NCBI GenBank assembly: GCA_963693305.1
Contig: OY855913.1
Location: forward strand, 1,403,501 to 1,467,500
Length of the DNA: 64,000 nt
Direction of reading: 5' to 3'
From: Meandrina meandrites
Lineage: Eukaryota > Cnidaria > Anthozoa > Scleractinia > Meandrinidae
The translations under genes were made by a program, and so were the position numbers. This document shows, one piece after another, positions 1 to 12,759 of the stretch (within the stretch, counting starts at the first letter, position 1; each line of letters starts with the position of its first letter). The notes beneath the pieces are model-generated. The model was not told the origin of the DNA. It made no database searches and worked only from the letters and a program-made list of their open reading frames with translations.

Positions 1-269
1 ATAAAGTGTACAAATGAAAATAACTTATGGTGTATGCATCAAGTATGTGCTTTAAAAACAAATCACAAGCACTTGAAAAGTAACTGTGCTAATCGTGCCA
101 TCCTATTATATTGTTTGGCCTATTATTTTACTGTGATCTTGCTTGATGCTCTCTGTTAATTCAGACTGGCCCTATAAGAAAGAGAGAATAAAGTATCCGT
201 GAAAGGGGTTTGAAAAATTACAATTTGAGATGCAAAATAGAAAAGCCAACACCTTTCAGTTAGAGGCCT

Positions 270-361
270 GGCCCCAGTTGTTCAAAGGGTGGATAATGCT
301 ATCCACCGGATAAATCACTATCCAGTGGATAGTGTAGTTTGTTTTGCCAACACTTATCCGC

Positions 362-398
<37 letters not shown>

Positions 399-416
399 CT
401 TTGAACAACTGGGGCC
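270..416. mobile_element. MITE-like inverted repeat, family A copy 1
   Basis: Both ends carry the same sequence in inverted orientation: the arm starts GGCCCCAGTTGTTCAAAGGG and continues through a GGATAA/TTATCC-rich stretch. It folds into a near-perfect hairpin with a short loop. A second copy with the same ends lies at 24294-24428. There is no coding capacity. It sits just past the stop codon of the AIFM3-like gene, so it lies in or beside its 3' UTR. Confidence 0.8.
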
Positions 417-422
417 TGTAGC

Positions 423-3400
423 CTACCTTATCTCAGATGCGGAACGCATCTTTCCTTCAAACATTTCATTGGCTGCTTTTGCCGTTGCATTCCCAGGTCC
501 CATGGTCGCTACAGCCAGAACTTTGTCACCTCTGGAAAATGTTAAAAAAAATGTCATGGTTCTCGTTCTCTCAAAAACGTTGCTTAATTTTATCACCGTG
601 AAAATTCTTTCCCGGCCACAGGCAAACACCGAAACCAATCACGTGACTTTTCCCGCGCTTTTTAACCAGGTGACCCGTCATTGCCTAGCATTGTGGCGGG
701 TTCTGTGATTATTTTGTTTCTATATTTACAGAAGACATTGCCATGCGTCACTATGAGAGAAATCAAACGAAGAAGTTACACTCACTTGACAAAGTAAGCC
801 TTGAATTTCTGTTCATCCACGTTTCCGTCAATGATAACGTCATCAAATGAATGGGCGTGACCTAAGGGAAAATATCACTATTAATTTAAGACCTCATGTG
901 ATGCATACAATAATAAAAGTTCGGCTACATAACACGCATGCTCTGACTGAATGGCTACGAGTTTTGCACGAGCTAAGAAAACCAATTATGAAGCCAGGTT
1001 TGATTTACTCGTCTCAAACATAATAAGGAGGAAATGACCCAATGGTGGGTGCAAAGACTCGCAATGACATTGGGAGTGGGACAACTTTAATATTGGGAAC
1101 AAAATAGGAACTCGTAAGGCAAGCAGAAAAGAATTCTTCCAAACACACCCAGATATGTCCAGAAATCCAGAGAATCATGTTCCTCATAATAGGCATCACA
1201 AAGTGTCCTCATTAATGAAATTCCACCAAAACACACAAAATTATATCAAATATGAAGTATATGAAAATGTCTGAAAGCCCAGTAGGACATGAAGTACTCT
1301 GTAAACAATACTTGCGTGCCTTTCTGGACATAGGGTACGCTGGAGCAAATGCTGAAGACCGTACTCAGCTATTCAACTATATGCTCCGACACAGAAGTCA
1401 GTTGTGTGATTTCACTAATGCCCGAGAAAAGGAATCACGTTAAGGTTACGCTGGGGGCATGCTAGAAATTATCAATTTCAAAACAGAAGAATCGCGTGCA
1501 ATCCAACACATAAAGTACAAGCGGACGGAAACAAAATTAAGGCTTACCACAATATCTGATACTCTTGCCGTACTGCGAAGTCCAAAAGAACGGTATCGTG
1601 TCGATCTCTTCATTTCTTCCAAGCATGTTACGAGCGGCTGTCAGCCCTAGAAATTAGAATCGATCGTAACAGTTCACTGTGATCATATTAGCAAGAAGGA
1701 CCTGTCGTAACGTCAGTATTTAAGTATTTGAATCCAAACTAATTTCTACAGTTTAATTCATTCTTTCCGCATGTGTATGTTGCAGTACTGGTCAAAAACA
1801 GGCGGTAGGCGAAAAAAAGGGGGTCCGGTGGGGTGGGGAGAGCTGCGTCACTCCGTTTGCCTTATTCGCGTTTGCTACTTTTCATTCGTTTTCTATATAA
1901 ACTAATAGTATGGGCTTGGTCGCTGTTTGAAGGAAATATGTCAAACAAAAAGGGGCAGGAAAAAAGTACCAAGGCTTTCTTTTTTGCCTGTTCTCGATTA
2001 TCTTCTTACACACCAATTTCCTTCCTCCATTGTCAAGTGAAACGTACCATGTTTGTGTGAGATCTGCCAGTGACCAATAGAAACACGCTCCCAGTTCAAC
2101 ATCTTGAGAGGAAAGTGAGCGATATCTCCAGAAGCAAACACTCCATCACAAGCCTTCATGTACTACAGGATGAAACAAAGAAATGTTCAGCTGCGTGACT
2201 TGCAATCACGCAAGAAAGTCACGGTCACGCTAAGCACTAGCACATCCAGTTTTCTTGATAATAAAAGTACTTTCAAGTAAGCATCAATTACACTCCTACC
2301 TTGTCAACAATCACATCTCCACGGCTCGATAGCGGTACACCGCTACTTTTCAAGAAATCAGTGGACGGTATTACACCTAAGAAAGATGCAGATAACAGGA
2401 TACACTTTTCATTTGTCAGAAACGTTTTCTTGTATTTGGTACAACTGAACACGAAGAAGCAAATGTACAGCAACTGCCTTTACTGAGGCCTGTTGCCTTT
2501 TTAAACCATACAAATGAAACGTCGATATCCCTAAATCTTTGCCAGCTATTTACGATTGTACTGCAATAACACCCGGTCAGTTACTGGATATGAAAAAACA
2601 CTGAACCCATTTTGTGGACGTGACCGAAGTTCCTATTACCGCAACGAGGTAGCAAGTTAGAAGTCATGTCCCATCCCAGAAAAAAATTATTAACTAAAAT
2701 GTCAGTTTTACCTCTTGGCAGCTATAGCTAGCTCCTGTTTAGCTGCGGTTTATTTGAAAATTTACTCAACAAGACGAACCAGATATACAATATGTTACGA
2801 TCGACTAGTTTGAAAAAAATTACTCTAAGCGATACCATGACACGATCTGCAGACCTTAAAGGTGTCACCAGTAGCTCCATCAGAGGACCCTTGGGATCCA
2901 CCCTACTTATGATAATGTCTTGAAACTTGCCCTCACCTACTCCCTGGACACAAATATCAGCGGGAACTTCCACTCCATTGTCAAAACACACCGCAGTCAG
3001 CTATAAAGACAAAACGCATGGAGTTTTGTTGAGGCCCTGCCAGGGGTGTGTCCCAGGTCGCTTGTCGGAATTTTAAAATGTCTTGTGTCGGTGTTTTGTC
3101 AAGGCTACACAACGCTGTCGGAAATTTAGCGACATACATTTGTCTTCGTCAGTCGTTTGTCGCTATTTCGTTTGAGCGCTGTCGCTACTTTTTGGCCCAT
3201 GTCGCTTGTCGGAATTTACCCTGGCAGGGCCTCTTTGTTAGTAAGGACACTAATCAGCTAGCATATCAAAACAATTAATAATTCCAGCTCAATTTCTTCA
3301 AGACATTTCAACTGCACTCTCGTCTTAAAAGTGGAACCTAAGAACAGCTTGCAAAGACGAAAGTTAGATGAAAGAATGCTTGAGATAAGAGCAAAACCTT

Positions 3401-6400
3401 ACTTTTCCATTTTCTCCTTTGAAGCCAGTCACACCGGCATCGGTTATAAATTTCACTCCTTTACTTTCATGAACCTGAAAAAAGGAAATGGAGAAGTTCT
3501 CACAAGCACAAGTAAAAAGACATCTCTCTCTCTCTCTTCACTTGTTCTTCTTTCTCTGCTCAAAGGATGTCTGAAATTCGACTCCTAAAATTCCACACTC
3601 TGATGACATAGCTTTTATTTAATAACAATGATCCATGTAAGATCTTTGGTACTTGGTTATGAATTTTGCTCACAGATACTTTACAGAGAGCTCTGTAAGG
3701 CTTAGACTAAGAGTAGTCTCATTCTTTTTATCTATGATGAGAGAAGAAAGCAAAGGGAAATAAATCAAAGGGAGTAACAGTGTGGCTGGGAAGGCATAAT
3801 TCACTGGGTTTTCCTCTATTAATATAAGTTCACATCAGAACTTTTGTTCAAAAGCATGCCGATCAGCAACTCGATGAATCTCAGATTTTGATGACTCTAG
3901 CTTACGTTACCTTTTTCAGCATGGAGCCAATTTTCTCTCCAAGCACATTTGCAAAAGGAATGCTACTTCTCCCGACACATGTTACAGAAGATGCTTTGTC
4001 AGAAAAGTTTGATGCCAGTTCCATACCTTAAAGAAAACAAGCAAAACCAAATAAACTGAAATTATTCAAATGATCCATTGATAAGATACTCCTTAAAAAG
4101 ATAGGCGAGTACATTAAACTGTTTGTTTATGGAGTTTATTTGTGGATGGGAACACACCTTAAAAATATGGAAAGTATACTGCTTAGCCAATCCCTGACAG
4201 CTGTCTTAGTTGTGTTAGAAATAAAATTTATCAATAAATTATCCCAAGAAGGCAGGCGATGGCAATGAAAAATTGAGTAAAGATCAGATTTAAACCTTTG
4301 GGTTTTAGGAATCAAAGCTATGTTTATGTATAAGCACTGTAAGTGTGCACAGGACACAGCACAGTATTCAATACTTACCAATAAATGATGTTCCTATGAT
4401 CACCACATTCTTTTCAGGAACAAGGGAAACTGCAGAGGATGCAAACATACATGACGTGCACTGGCTTAAATTGTCATAACATAACATAAAATGATGTAGA
4501 GGCTCTGTGGTTGGTAGCTGGTCGAGATGAGAGGCTCACATAAACATTTATGTAATCACATGACATTTTTAGTGTAAAGAACAAATCATTATCTTGCATT
4601 TATGGCATGCAGTTTGGAACAACATGATGACAGGTTAGATTTATTTGACATAAAGGTTAGAGTTTTTCAAAAGTTGCTGACCATCTATTGGTCTTTCTTA
4701 ATAACTCTGTTAAATGGTCAGATAAAAAATGCAGCTGGGCACAAACTCAACGTTTGCTTTCGATTTTAATGAAGATGTACATGTCATTACATGTTTTTAG
4801 TGTCCCAATGTAGCGAAATAGACATACTTATCTGGTTGGCATCATCTGGGCTTCTCAATAGGAAAATGTTCTCTAGATCACCTCCGGGCAGATTTAACTT
4901 CCTTGGTCTGAAGAGAAGTAAAAGCAGAAAATAATTCATTTAGAAACATACAAACTGCATGAATGAATAGACAGACAGATGTATGGACAGACAGAAAAAC
5001 AGATGGATGCACATGCAGGCCAGCAGACAGGTAAACACACTAGACAAATTGACAAACAAGACTCAGTGACAGATTGACACATACAAACAGAAAGGAAAAC
5101 AGTTGGATGGATGGACAGACAGACAGACAGACAACCAGACCGACTGACAGACAGACAACTGACTGAACGGAGGAAACCATGATGTGAATGATTCAAAATG
5201 CAAAATAAAACAATATTAAATAGTTAAAACAATGAAAAATTATAAAACTACATGAATATACTGAATGCAAACAGTTCAGAAATGAACTCACTTTCCTCCA
5301 GTGGCAATCAGCACATTATCATAGTTTAAAACTGTGCCGTTACTCAACGTCACAGTCTTCTTGTTGTTATCCAGTGCTGTGGCCTACAAGAAAAAGCAAT
5401 CACGGAATAATTCAAAAGCCTACGTACAGAAACAAGACTTCTGCCAGCTCATGATCAAGGAAGGTGCGCAGCCAGTAGAGTTAGGGTGGATGGTGTGCAG
5501 TACATGGGTAGAAAAGGGCATTGCTAACCTTCAACTAAATAAAGTCACAAGGTCTGGACTTCAGAGGCAGAGGGCATGAGCTTCCTGTCAAGCTGGAGTA
5601 GCAATACTGCTAGTTGCTTTGTACTACGAAAACCAGACCAAGTCTTGCAGTGTGGGCTGGTTTGGCCGGTTGGGCCCTGGTCAAGGCTTACCATACCTTA
5701 CAGATATATGAATGGTGGATAAATATCTTCAGGAAGTTGTCTTATCACTGCATAAATTATGATATTATTATAGGCATGCAATGTGTGCAAAGGGATAGAT
5801 AAGTCAGAAGTACAGATTGTCTACTATGAAAGATAAATGTTAAGTCTGTGTTCAAGCCAAGTAGCCCATGCCGCCAGAGCTTATCCTGGTTTCTGTAGCA
5901 TTTTAAGGGATTAAGAGTAGTTCTACTCCCCCCTGGATGGGATGCTTGTCCATCGCAGGGTTACCCCCCAGCTACAGTATTTCGCCAGTACCCATTTACA
6001 TACATCCCAGCCATTTTCCAAAAAATATATATAGGAAAAATAGGAGCACAGGAGCAAAAATATAGGAACTTTATAGGATTTTTCGACAAAATATAGGAGT
6101 TTTATTGAAGGATTTTCAGATCTCACAGAGATGTTATGCTAGTTGAAAAACAATTAAAGGAGAGTTTGCATCATTTCTAAGACTGTGCTAATTAATAAGA
6201 TGATCTACAAATGTTAACAGCCATTGTCAACAGTCAAATAATCACTTACAGCCTCCAAAAAACTCAAGCACTTAAGATAAGTTAACATGACTTGGCCAAC
6301 ATAATTATTTGGAATGAGTAACAAAATCAACAACAACAACATTAAAGAGTCTGACCCACCCACTTTGCATTGCGCGCCCTGTTGTTGTTTACGAGCCCGG

Positions 6401-9400
6401 AGGACCACAAAAACTATTGTAACATGATGACGTTTCTTTCAAAAACAGCGATCGTTCGAATATAACAAACTGAAGAGAAGAGATAAGACTTGTTTCTAGC
6501 ATTCACACCGCGATGGAAACAGATTTTACTTCTCGGTCGCTATCACTGGCTTTTTTGGGGGCCCCAAAAATGGCGGATTGACAAAGGTGAGAAATCTGTT
6601 TGTATCGCGATGTGAATGCTAGAAACAAGTCTCATCGCGTCTTATAGCTTCTCTTCAGTTTGTTATCTTCGAACGATCGCTGTTTTTGAAAGAAGCGTTA
6701 TCGTGAAGCGATAGTTTTCGTGGGCCTCTGCGCTCGTAAACAACAACAGGCGCGCAATGCAAAGTGGGTGGGTCAGATTCTTTAAGATGGCTTGAACAGT
6801 CGTAAACTGTATTAAGACGGCTTCCCAACTTGAGGAGTATCTAAAACGTTAAAACATCTTAGGCCCGGTTCAAACATTGAACTTTTCATGACCCGAACTT
6901 AATACCTATTTGGGTCAACCCAAATAATTAAGTTCGGCTGGTTGATTCAAACGTCGAACTGTTCATGTGCCGACTTGGAACTCGTTCAGCGACCAGAGGA
7001 AAACAATGACTTCTCCAGTTGCACACTTTTAATGCAAAGAATAAGAACACTGTTTAATTGAAGAGCATATCTCCTTGTTGTTTAAAATGAAATACAAACA
7101 GCAGTTTTTGAAGTACATTGTATTTATAGGAAATATAGGAGTTTTTGGTCAATTATAGGAGTTTTATAGGATCCTATAAAATAAATAGGAAAAATAGGAA
7201 ATATAGGAGGGCTGGGATGTATGCATTTATACACCTGGGTGGAGAGAGGAGTCCAGCGTGCTAACCGTTAGGCCGTCATGCCTCCCACACTATGAAAGGT
7301 AGTGACACATATATTTGCAAAACTTTCATAACAAAATTTCCAAATGCATGGATAAGTGGTCGGACTGAATCAAACCGTGCTAACTCACCTCAGCTTGGTG
7401 CATAAATTCAATGTCATGCTCCTCAAGATATTCTGCTGACCGTAGTTTTATTCCATCAGCAGTGGCAGCCAATTTCTACAAATTATAAAGAAAAACTATT
7501 ACAATCCAACATACATGACATATACTTCCAAACTAACACAATATGAATAAGGTTTAATAATAACAACCTTTGATTATAGCATGCAATGTTTAATTAACTG
7601 CCAAGATTAGCCAAAAATAGATTGGGAAACTGTTAATGAATTTCTTCAGTTTAAAATGCTGCAGCTGTGATAACAGAAAAAAAAAACTCTGTATTATTAA
7701 CAACTTCATGCTAACCTTACTCAGGATTGGTCGATCGTAGGGCACATGAGCTTCTTTTGAGACCATGATAACACGACCTGCACAAAGCATCAAGTCAGAC
7801 GTGTGTCATACAGGGTGCATGTACTGTGAAATAGTTCTTAACAGATTGAGAGTCATGACACGATCATTTCAACAACTGTTACACATTTTTGATAAATCTA
7901 GTACCATTTAAATACAGTTACATTAATTTGATAAAGTTGTGTGATTAGGACCATAATACTTTGGAAGGGAGTGTGGACAAGGAGGTCTGAACTTTCCTTC
8001 CACCACTCCCTCAGTAGCTCTTGCCTTAATGTTGTCCCTTTTCTATAATTTAAACAATTAGACTACAGTGTACTGTTACTGTAATAGCCTGAGGTTTCTA
8101 TAAGTTGGAGTTGACTATCAGCCATAGAAAACATGGGCAAGTAGTCTTAATAATGCTTTTTTAAAATTATGGGGAATTCAACACAATGTTGCAGTAGTAT
8201 TTCCCATTTCTTTTTGATCCAGAAGATCTCTTACAATAGGTCACTGTTACTTTAATTTGTTACCTCTGAATCCCTCCTCTCTCAATGTTTCTGCAGCTTT
8301 CATGGCTGCCCCACCTGCAAAGTTTAAAATAAAAAACTCATCAATTTTACTTGTTATAATTAATGACCACTTGCATCTTGCAAACACTCCAAGTCTGATC
8401 TCACCTCCACCAATGATAACAAAGACTCTTTTGTCATAATTTGTGTCTGCCTTCACCATCTTCTTCACTCTTTTATGGGATGTTAATTGCTAAGCAAAGT
8501 AAATCAAAACAATATTATGATAAATATCAATTTATTATTAACAATCATTTGCAGGTGATTTAATGTCTAGTTTGTTACAGCACTATCATGCAATCTTTCC
8601 ATATACTAACAATAATTAACAAATTATTATTCACCGAAGTGGAGGTAAATATCCACCACTTTCACCAACACTGAGGTGAATAATTGTTTAAGTATATACC
8701 ACACAAGTTGAATAACTAACGGACAAAAACATTACTTTCGGTACACAAAGCGACACGTGAAGCCATTTTGTTTCTCTTCCAATGCTCGGAGGTGAATATT
8801 ACTTTGCTAATCACCTCTGAGTTAACCAATCAGCGTGCGCGGAAAGCACTATTCACTTGTGTGGTATATACTAACACAGTATAAACCACTAGGCATGCTG
8901 CTACTAACAGCAGAATTACTTCAACCTTTTATAACATTATTAATTTTTAACAATTTCATTTAGTCCTATCTTTTTTACAACTATATACTTTTTACCTCCG
9001 GGTGTGCTCTTACAATCACGTTATCATTCTTTATGACCACCTGAAATTAATTCATATCAATATTATAAAAATTAATTTAATAAAAGTGGCCATAAAAGAC
9101 TGGATAAAAATGAAAAATAGAATAACATTGTGTTTAGTATATTATTCCTGCCACTGGCCATGGACTCTCACTGTTTTTGGCGTATATGTACTGGTATATG
9201 GCTTTTGTGGGACTAATATCATTTATGCAGTGGCTTAATGGTTTGTGCATTAGACTCCAGGTCAAGTAGACTCAGTTCTAGGGTACATTTATCTTCAGAA
9301 CCATATTACAGGGCTTCTCATAGGATGCAAGAAAAAAAATGTGCAGGGTTTGAATGCCAAATTGTGCCGGGAAAAATAGTTGATTGTGTGGAACTCTACC

Positions 9401-11564
9401 AGAAGCCCTGTTATAAGGTACTCACAGAGATGACTGCAGGCATACTAGTAGGTTTAAGACAAGTACATTTAGTTTAATACATATATTCAGCCATATAAAT
9501 TCCACATATGGGAAACCTCAACAGCAAATTAAAATAAGTTAACAAACCTCAAATTTGGGCAAACTGTCAAGTCCAGGAAAGTCTTCAATATCACCTGTCT
9601 TGATATTAAAACAAGCTCCATGCCATGGGCAGCGAACACGCCCATTACAGAGATGTCCCGTGGACAGTGGTGCTCCGTAGTGAGTACACTTGTGACCTAC
9701 AGCAGAGTACTCTCCATTCTGACGCACCAGCAGCGCTTTACCTTCTCCAATATCAATTGTTCTCATCCTTTATACAAAAGTTTCAAAGTTATGCAAGGTT
9801 CAAATGAATATTATTATAGAAATAGAAATAACAATCACTTTGACAAGTACAACTTTTTTTCCTTTTAACAAACAATGGAGCTCCAATTAATTTGCATTCC
9901 TGAAGATGAGCTGGACAGCAAATCACTCAAAAGATAGAAGCCTGTTCCAGCAATCAAGCAAGCATATCGGCATTTAGTGTCAGGATGAAATGTGTTAGGT
10001 TGTGAAGAGGAGAGAAATGATTTTTTATTCTGGAATGAACACCTACTGATGATATTCACAAATGCACATACACATAAGCCAGCTGATACTTTGGGGGAAA
10101 GCTGGCAACATTACATATAACTGTGATCAGATTAATAACAAAGGATCTGAGCATCTGCAAGTTTCCTAATTGGAAAGCAGTGCATGTGATTATGTTACTG
10201 ACAAAGAAAATTTCTTACGTTCCATCTTCCAAACAGTCATCATACTGGCCCACATTAACCTCAATCATGTTGATACTTTCTGCAGATCTAGATGTCCCTG
10301 GTGATAAAATAAGTAACAAAACTTAGCTAACTTAACTTCCTGCTCTCTGTAAATAATTATGATTGAGTTACACTCAAATGGAATGTTTGATTTTTCAAAC
10401 ATTTGGAGTTCAAACAATATTCTTCTTACACAAACAACTCTGCAAACACAACAAGTGGCAAGCAGTCCTTCAAAACATACTCTTCTTGCAAAACTTTAGT
10501 CATGTTTTGTGGGTCTTACCATCTCAAATTTTCCAATGCCATGTCAGAGTCTCTAGCTATTTCTTTTGCAATCAAGGCTAAGAAAGTCAAAGGCTTACTA
10601 AAGATGCAAGAGTGTTGCCATCTCACAAAGTATTGAATGTACCATGATGCCACTATGATGCGGCTGTATTCACAGGCTATCAACTTCTTGGACCTCAAGA
10701 AATATTGATCCCTTAAATTAACCCACATCCCACAGGTTTGGAGAAATATTATTTTTTTTATTTATACTTCAATTCAATATTTAAGGTGGCTGGTAATGGT
10801 TTCCAGCTCTTATAGTTTGATTACCGTAGTCAATACTACAAATTTTTATCAGTTACTGCTATAGTAATATACAACTAATGCCCAAGCATTGCTGATCAAG
10901 TTGTGATTATTTTCCTGACATTGCTGGTTACCATAGCAACAGCATAAGCTGTTAAAACACCCTTAATTTTAGCTTGTATGTCAATTGAAATTATTTGTCT
11001 TCCTGCACTTAACCAATATTAGATATGAGCTTTATTATTAACTTTGATCTGAGACGTATAATATATTTTAATAAAAAAATGTAAGGTTAGCTTTAATTTG
11101 TAAATATGACAGTGCCTTTTTTATTAAAAGCCCAGTTGAAATATTTTTCTGTTCATTTTTTTATCAGATGTCCTTGAAAACAAAGTTATGATTTTCCAGC
11201 CGAGTGCTCATGTTGTTTATGGAGCGCTGAGCAATCAAGATTTATAGATAGCTAAATGCCGAACGAACTCCTGTGAATAAACGGCAAAGACAACAAAACC
11301 AAATGGCTTCCGTCTTTTGACGGCTATTTAATGTATTTTAGCAGGTGCGAATCCTGCCTAATCGAGGAAGCAAATTATTCACACATTACCCACAAAAGCG
11401 AATCAAGCTTTGATGTTTAATTTTAGACGAGCGAGCTCACCTTCTAGATCTTCCACATAGGCCGAAGTAGTTAAGGTTCCTGTGGTAGAAAAGCTGGCAA
11501 AAGATGGAGGAGGGACTCTTTTAACTACCTTCTTCTCCCTCTTTGAGGAAACCGTGACTCCCAT
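423..11564 (-). CDS. AIFM3: Apoptosis-inducing factor 3-like Rieske/FAD oxidoreductase (19 exons)
   Basis: Predicted 567 aa (human AIFM3 is about 605). Exons, 5' to 3' on the minus strand: 11441-11564, 10219-10297, 9548-9767, 8996-9040, 8405-8489, 8264-8314, 7716-7777, 7389-7475, 5292-5383, 4828-4907, 4379-4429, 3911-4026, 3403-3474, 2937-3000, 2300-2376, 2048-2162, 1548-1646, 786-861, 423-531; all have GT-AG borders and consistent phase. Domains: an N-terminal Rieske [2Fe-2S] domain with C95/H97 and C114/H117 (CTH and CPWH); an FAD-binding Rossmann motif near 183-188 reading GGGGAA, so the last Gly of GxGxxG is Ala; an NAD-binding motif GTSFIG at 321-326; and the second FAD motif with GD at 447-448. 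AIFM3 is described as a mitochondria-linked pro-apoptotic flavoprotein; the redox substrate is unknown. The start at 11564 (MGVTVSS) has a strong Kozak context and matches the N-myristoylation consensus. An in-frame ATG at 11681 would add 39 residues. Introns hold many mobile elements. Confidence 0.93.
1190..1330 (+). repeat. Dispersed repeat, family B copy 1
   Basis: This stretch in the AIFM3 intron between exons 17 and 18 matches the reverse complement of 53600-53760 over about 140 bp with small gaps. Shared words include GCATCACAAAGTGTCCTCAT and GTAGGACATGAAGTACTCTG. The ends of the unit and any coding role are not visible from two copies. Confidence 0.75.
3031..3233. mobile_element. Non-autonomous TIR element in AIFM3 intron
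   Basis: The termini are 15-bp inverted repeats (GAGGCCCTGCCAGGG). The flanks TTTGTT on the left and TTTGTT on the right look like a target duplication of about 6 bp. Inside, GTCGCTTGTCGGAATTT occurs twice in direct orientation. No ORF is credible. Confidence 0.75.
4962..5165 (+). repeat. GACA-type microsatellite tract
   Basis: Imperfect tandem GACA/GACAGAT units, cleanest at 5116-5160. It lies in the AIFM3 intron between exons 9 and 10. The tract creates a Cys/Ser-rich false ORF on the minus strand. Confidence 0.85.
5999..7223. mobile_element. 1.2 kb DNA-transposon-like insertion inside a SINE
   Basis: The ends are perfect 14-bp inverted repeats (CATACATCCCAGCC / GGCTGGGATGTATG). The 6-bp CATTTA occurs directly on both sides (5993-5998 and 7224-7229), and removing one copy restores the SINE reading seen elsewhere. 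Subterminal regions carry many TATAGGAG/ATAGGAG words. No transposase is seen. It contains a second element at 6342-6785. Confidence 0.82.
6342..6785. mobile_element. TTAA-flanked fold-back element (family T1), nested
   Basis: Two arms of nearly 200 bp are inverted copies of each other around a short centre near 6545-6595. Outer ends read AGAGTCTGACCCACCCAC and its near-identical inverse, and both are flanked by TTAA (6342-6345, 6782-6785). The TTAA target is typical of piggyBac-type insertion, but no transposase is present, so the superfamily is inference. Confidence 0.8.
8691..8872. mobile_element. Short TIR element in AIFM3 intron
   Basis: The ends AGTATATACCACACAAGT and GTGTGGTATATACT are inverted repeats. 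Just to the left (8630-8684) is another small palindrome based on AATTATTATTCACC, so the full unit may be larger. Confidence 0.65.
9226..9290 (+). mobile_element. tRNA-derived SINE fragment, copy B (head only)
   Basis: GTGGCTTAATGGTTTGTGCA and the following GACTCCAGGTCAAGTAGACTC match the tRNA-like head of the other SINE copies. The body is missing or diverged. Confidence 0.6.
9308..9412. mobile_element. Short TIR element (about 105 bp)
   Basis: The ends ACAGGGCTTCT and AGAAGCCCTGT are perfect inverted 11-mers. It directly follows a SINE fragment in an AIFM3 intron. Confidence 0.6.
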
Positions 11565-11681
11565 TACGGAAAAAAACCGATATGGTAATTTTATGTGCAA
11601 ATGATGTTTACGTTGGAATCTATCGATGAAAACTGCACACACTCGCGATCGAATCCCGAGCTTTATCGCTCCGCGCAACAT
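11565..11681 (-). CDS. AIFM3: Possible alternative N-terminal extension of AIFM3 (mitochondrial-type presequence)
   Basis: An in-frame ATG at 11681 lies 39 codons upstream of the preferred AIFM3 start with no stop between. The extension begins MLRGAIKLGIRSRV and is rich in Arg, Lys and hydrophobic residues with no acidic residue in its first 14 positions, as in matrix-targeting presequences. Its ATG has a poor context (T at -3, T at +4), while the downstream ATG has G at -3 and G at +4, which would favour leaky scanning. It may instead be 5' UTR; transcript 5' ends would decide. Confidence 0.45.
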
Positions 11682-12142
11682 GCAGATAAAGTCGTACGTA
11701 AGTAAGTAATGACGTTAGTTTGTTTTATAACCGGATAATTACACCTCAGTACTTACTGTCTCTCAAAAAGTCATCAGCTGCAAGCACTGGAAAACTCTGC
11801 ACCCTGTACGCAAACTCTGACAATGGAAGGGGTGGGACCCTCAAATACATTCAGTCCTTCACGTAAACACCCATGGAATGTGTCATATCAAACATAGGCA
11901 CGCACGACGTCCAAGAGCTATTTCTTTGGCAAGTTCTGGGGAAGGAGGGTAAATAGATGTCGCCGATGACTACTGCTCAAATTTTCTCAGATATGATTGA
12001 ATACCACTTGATAGACCTTTAGAAACGTCAATTAGATTGGTTGTCGATGGAAGCCCCAAACTGATTTGTCATGTGGCATACATGAGGGTCCATGAAGCGT
12101 GATTGGGGCAGTTTAAGTTTATTAAGTTCCGTGAAATGTGAT

Positions 12143-12759
12143 TTAAGGGGGGTCGTTCTTAACTACCAATTTGTTGTTATGGAAGGTATCTAACCATCGT
12201 ATTTTGGAAACCAGACTTCCTATGGATATGCTTTTTGCACAACTTTGTTCAATTGAAGAGTCCTTCAAGAGTTTCAAATCACGGCCATTTTTGACAAGCC
12301 ACGTGACCAGAATAGAAAAAACTCTAAAACTCAAAGAGCATCAAGATCTGAAAATTAAAATCAGTGCCAATAGATAAAGAATGTCCACATGTTTAATGCT
12401 TCGTATGGGTTTTATGGAATTCGCATTTTTATAAAAGTTATCACGTAATAAACACCCGTATTTCTAGACTTTCTTCAGTAGCGTTCCTTTTTTTACATAG
12501 GATTGTAAAGAAGGCTCTGTTATCTCTGATTCTAAAAAAAATATGGAACTCTACCTTCTTTCCCCCAAGTTTTAGGGATTTTAATTACTAACGCACGGTT
12601 TGGGACTGGCACTAGTGATGCACACGCAATGTCAATTTTCTCTTACAGACTCACCATTTAGCAATACAAAACGCTGCAAAATGGCTTGCCACCAAAAATC
12701 GTGTTTAGCAATCCCTTAGCAACTGCTCTAGATCTGTAGTTAAGAAGGACCCCCCTTAA
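12143..12759. mobile_element. TTAA-flanked TIR element (family T2)
   Basis: Inside flanking TTAA (12143-12146 and 12756-12759) the ends are inverted repeats reading GGGGGGTC, then G or C, then TTCTTAACTAC. The interior has no credible ORF. The 617-bp length and TTAA target resemble piggyBac-type non-autonomous elements. Confidence 0.8.

Larger units (their letters stand above)
5897..7292 (-). mobile_element. tRNA-derived SINE, copy A, split by a 1.2 kb insertion
   Basis: The two halves at 5897-5998 and 7224-7292 together match the body and tRNA-like head of the SINE family also seen at 23970, 26563 and 28706. The insertion at 5999-7223 interrupts it. The SINE is minus-oriented in an AIFM3 intron. 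Confidence 0.75.

Noticed and set aside
4936..5196. Cys/Ser-rich minus-strand ORF resembling a small secreted protein
   Set aside because: It is produced by the GACA microsatellite and lies in an AIFM3 intron.
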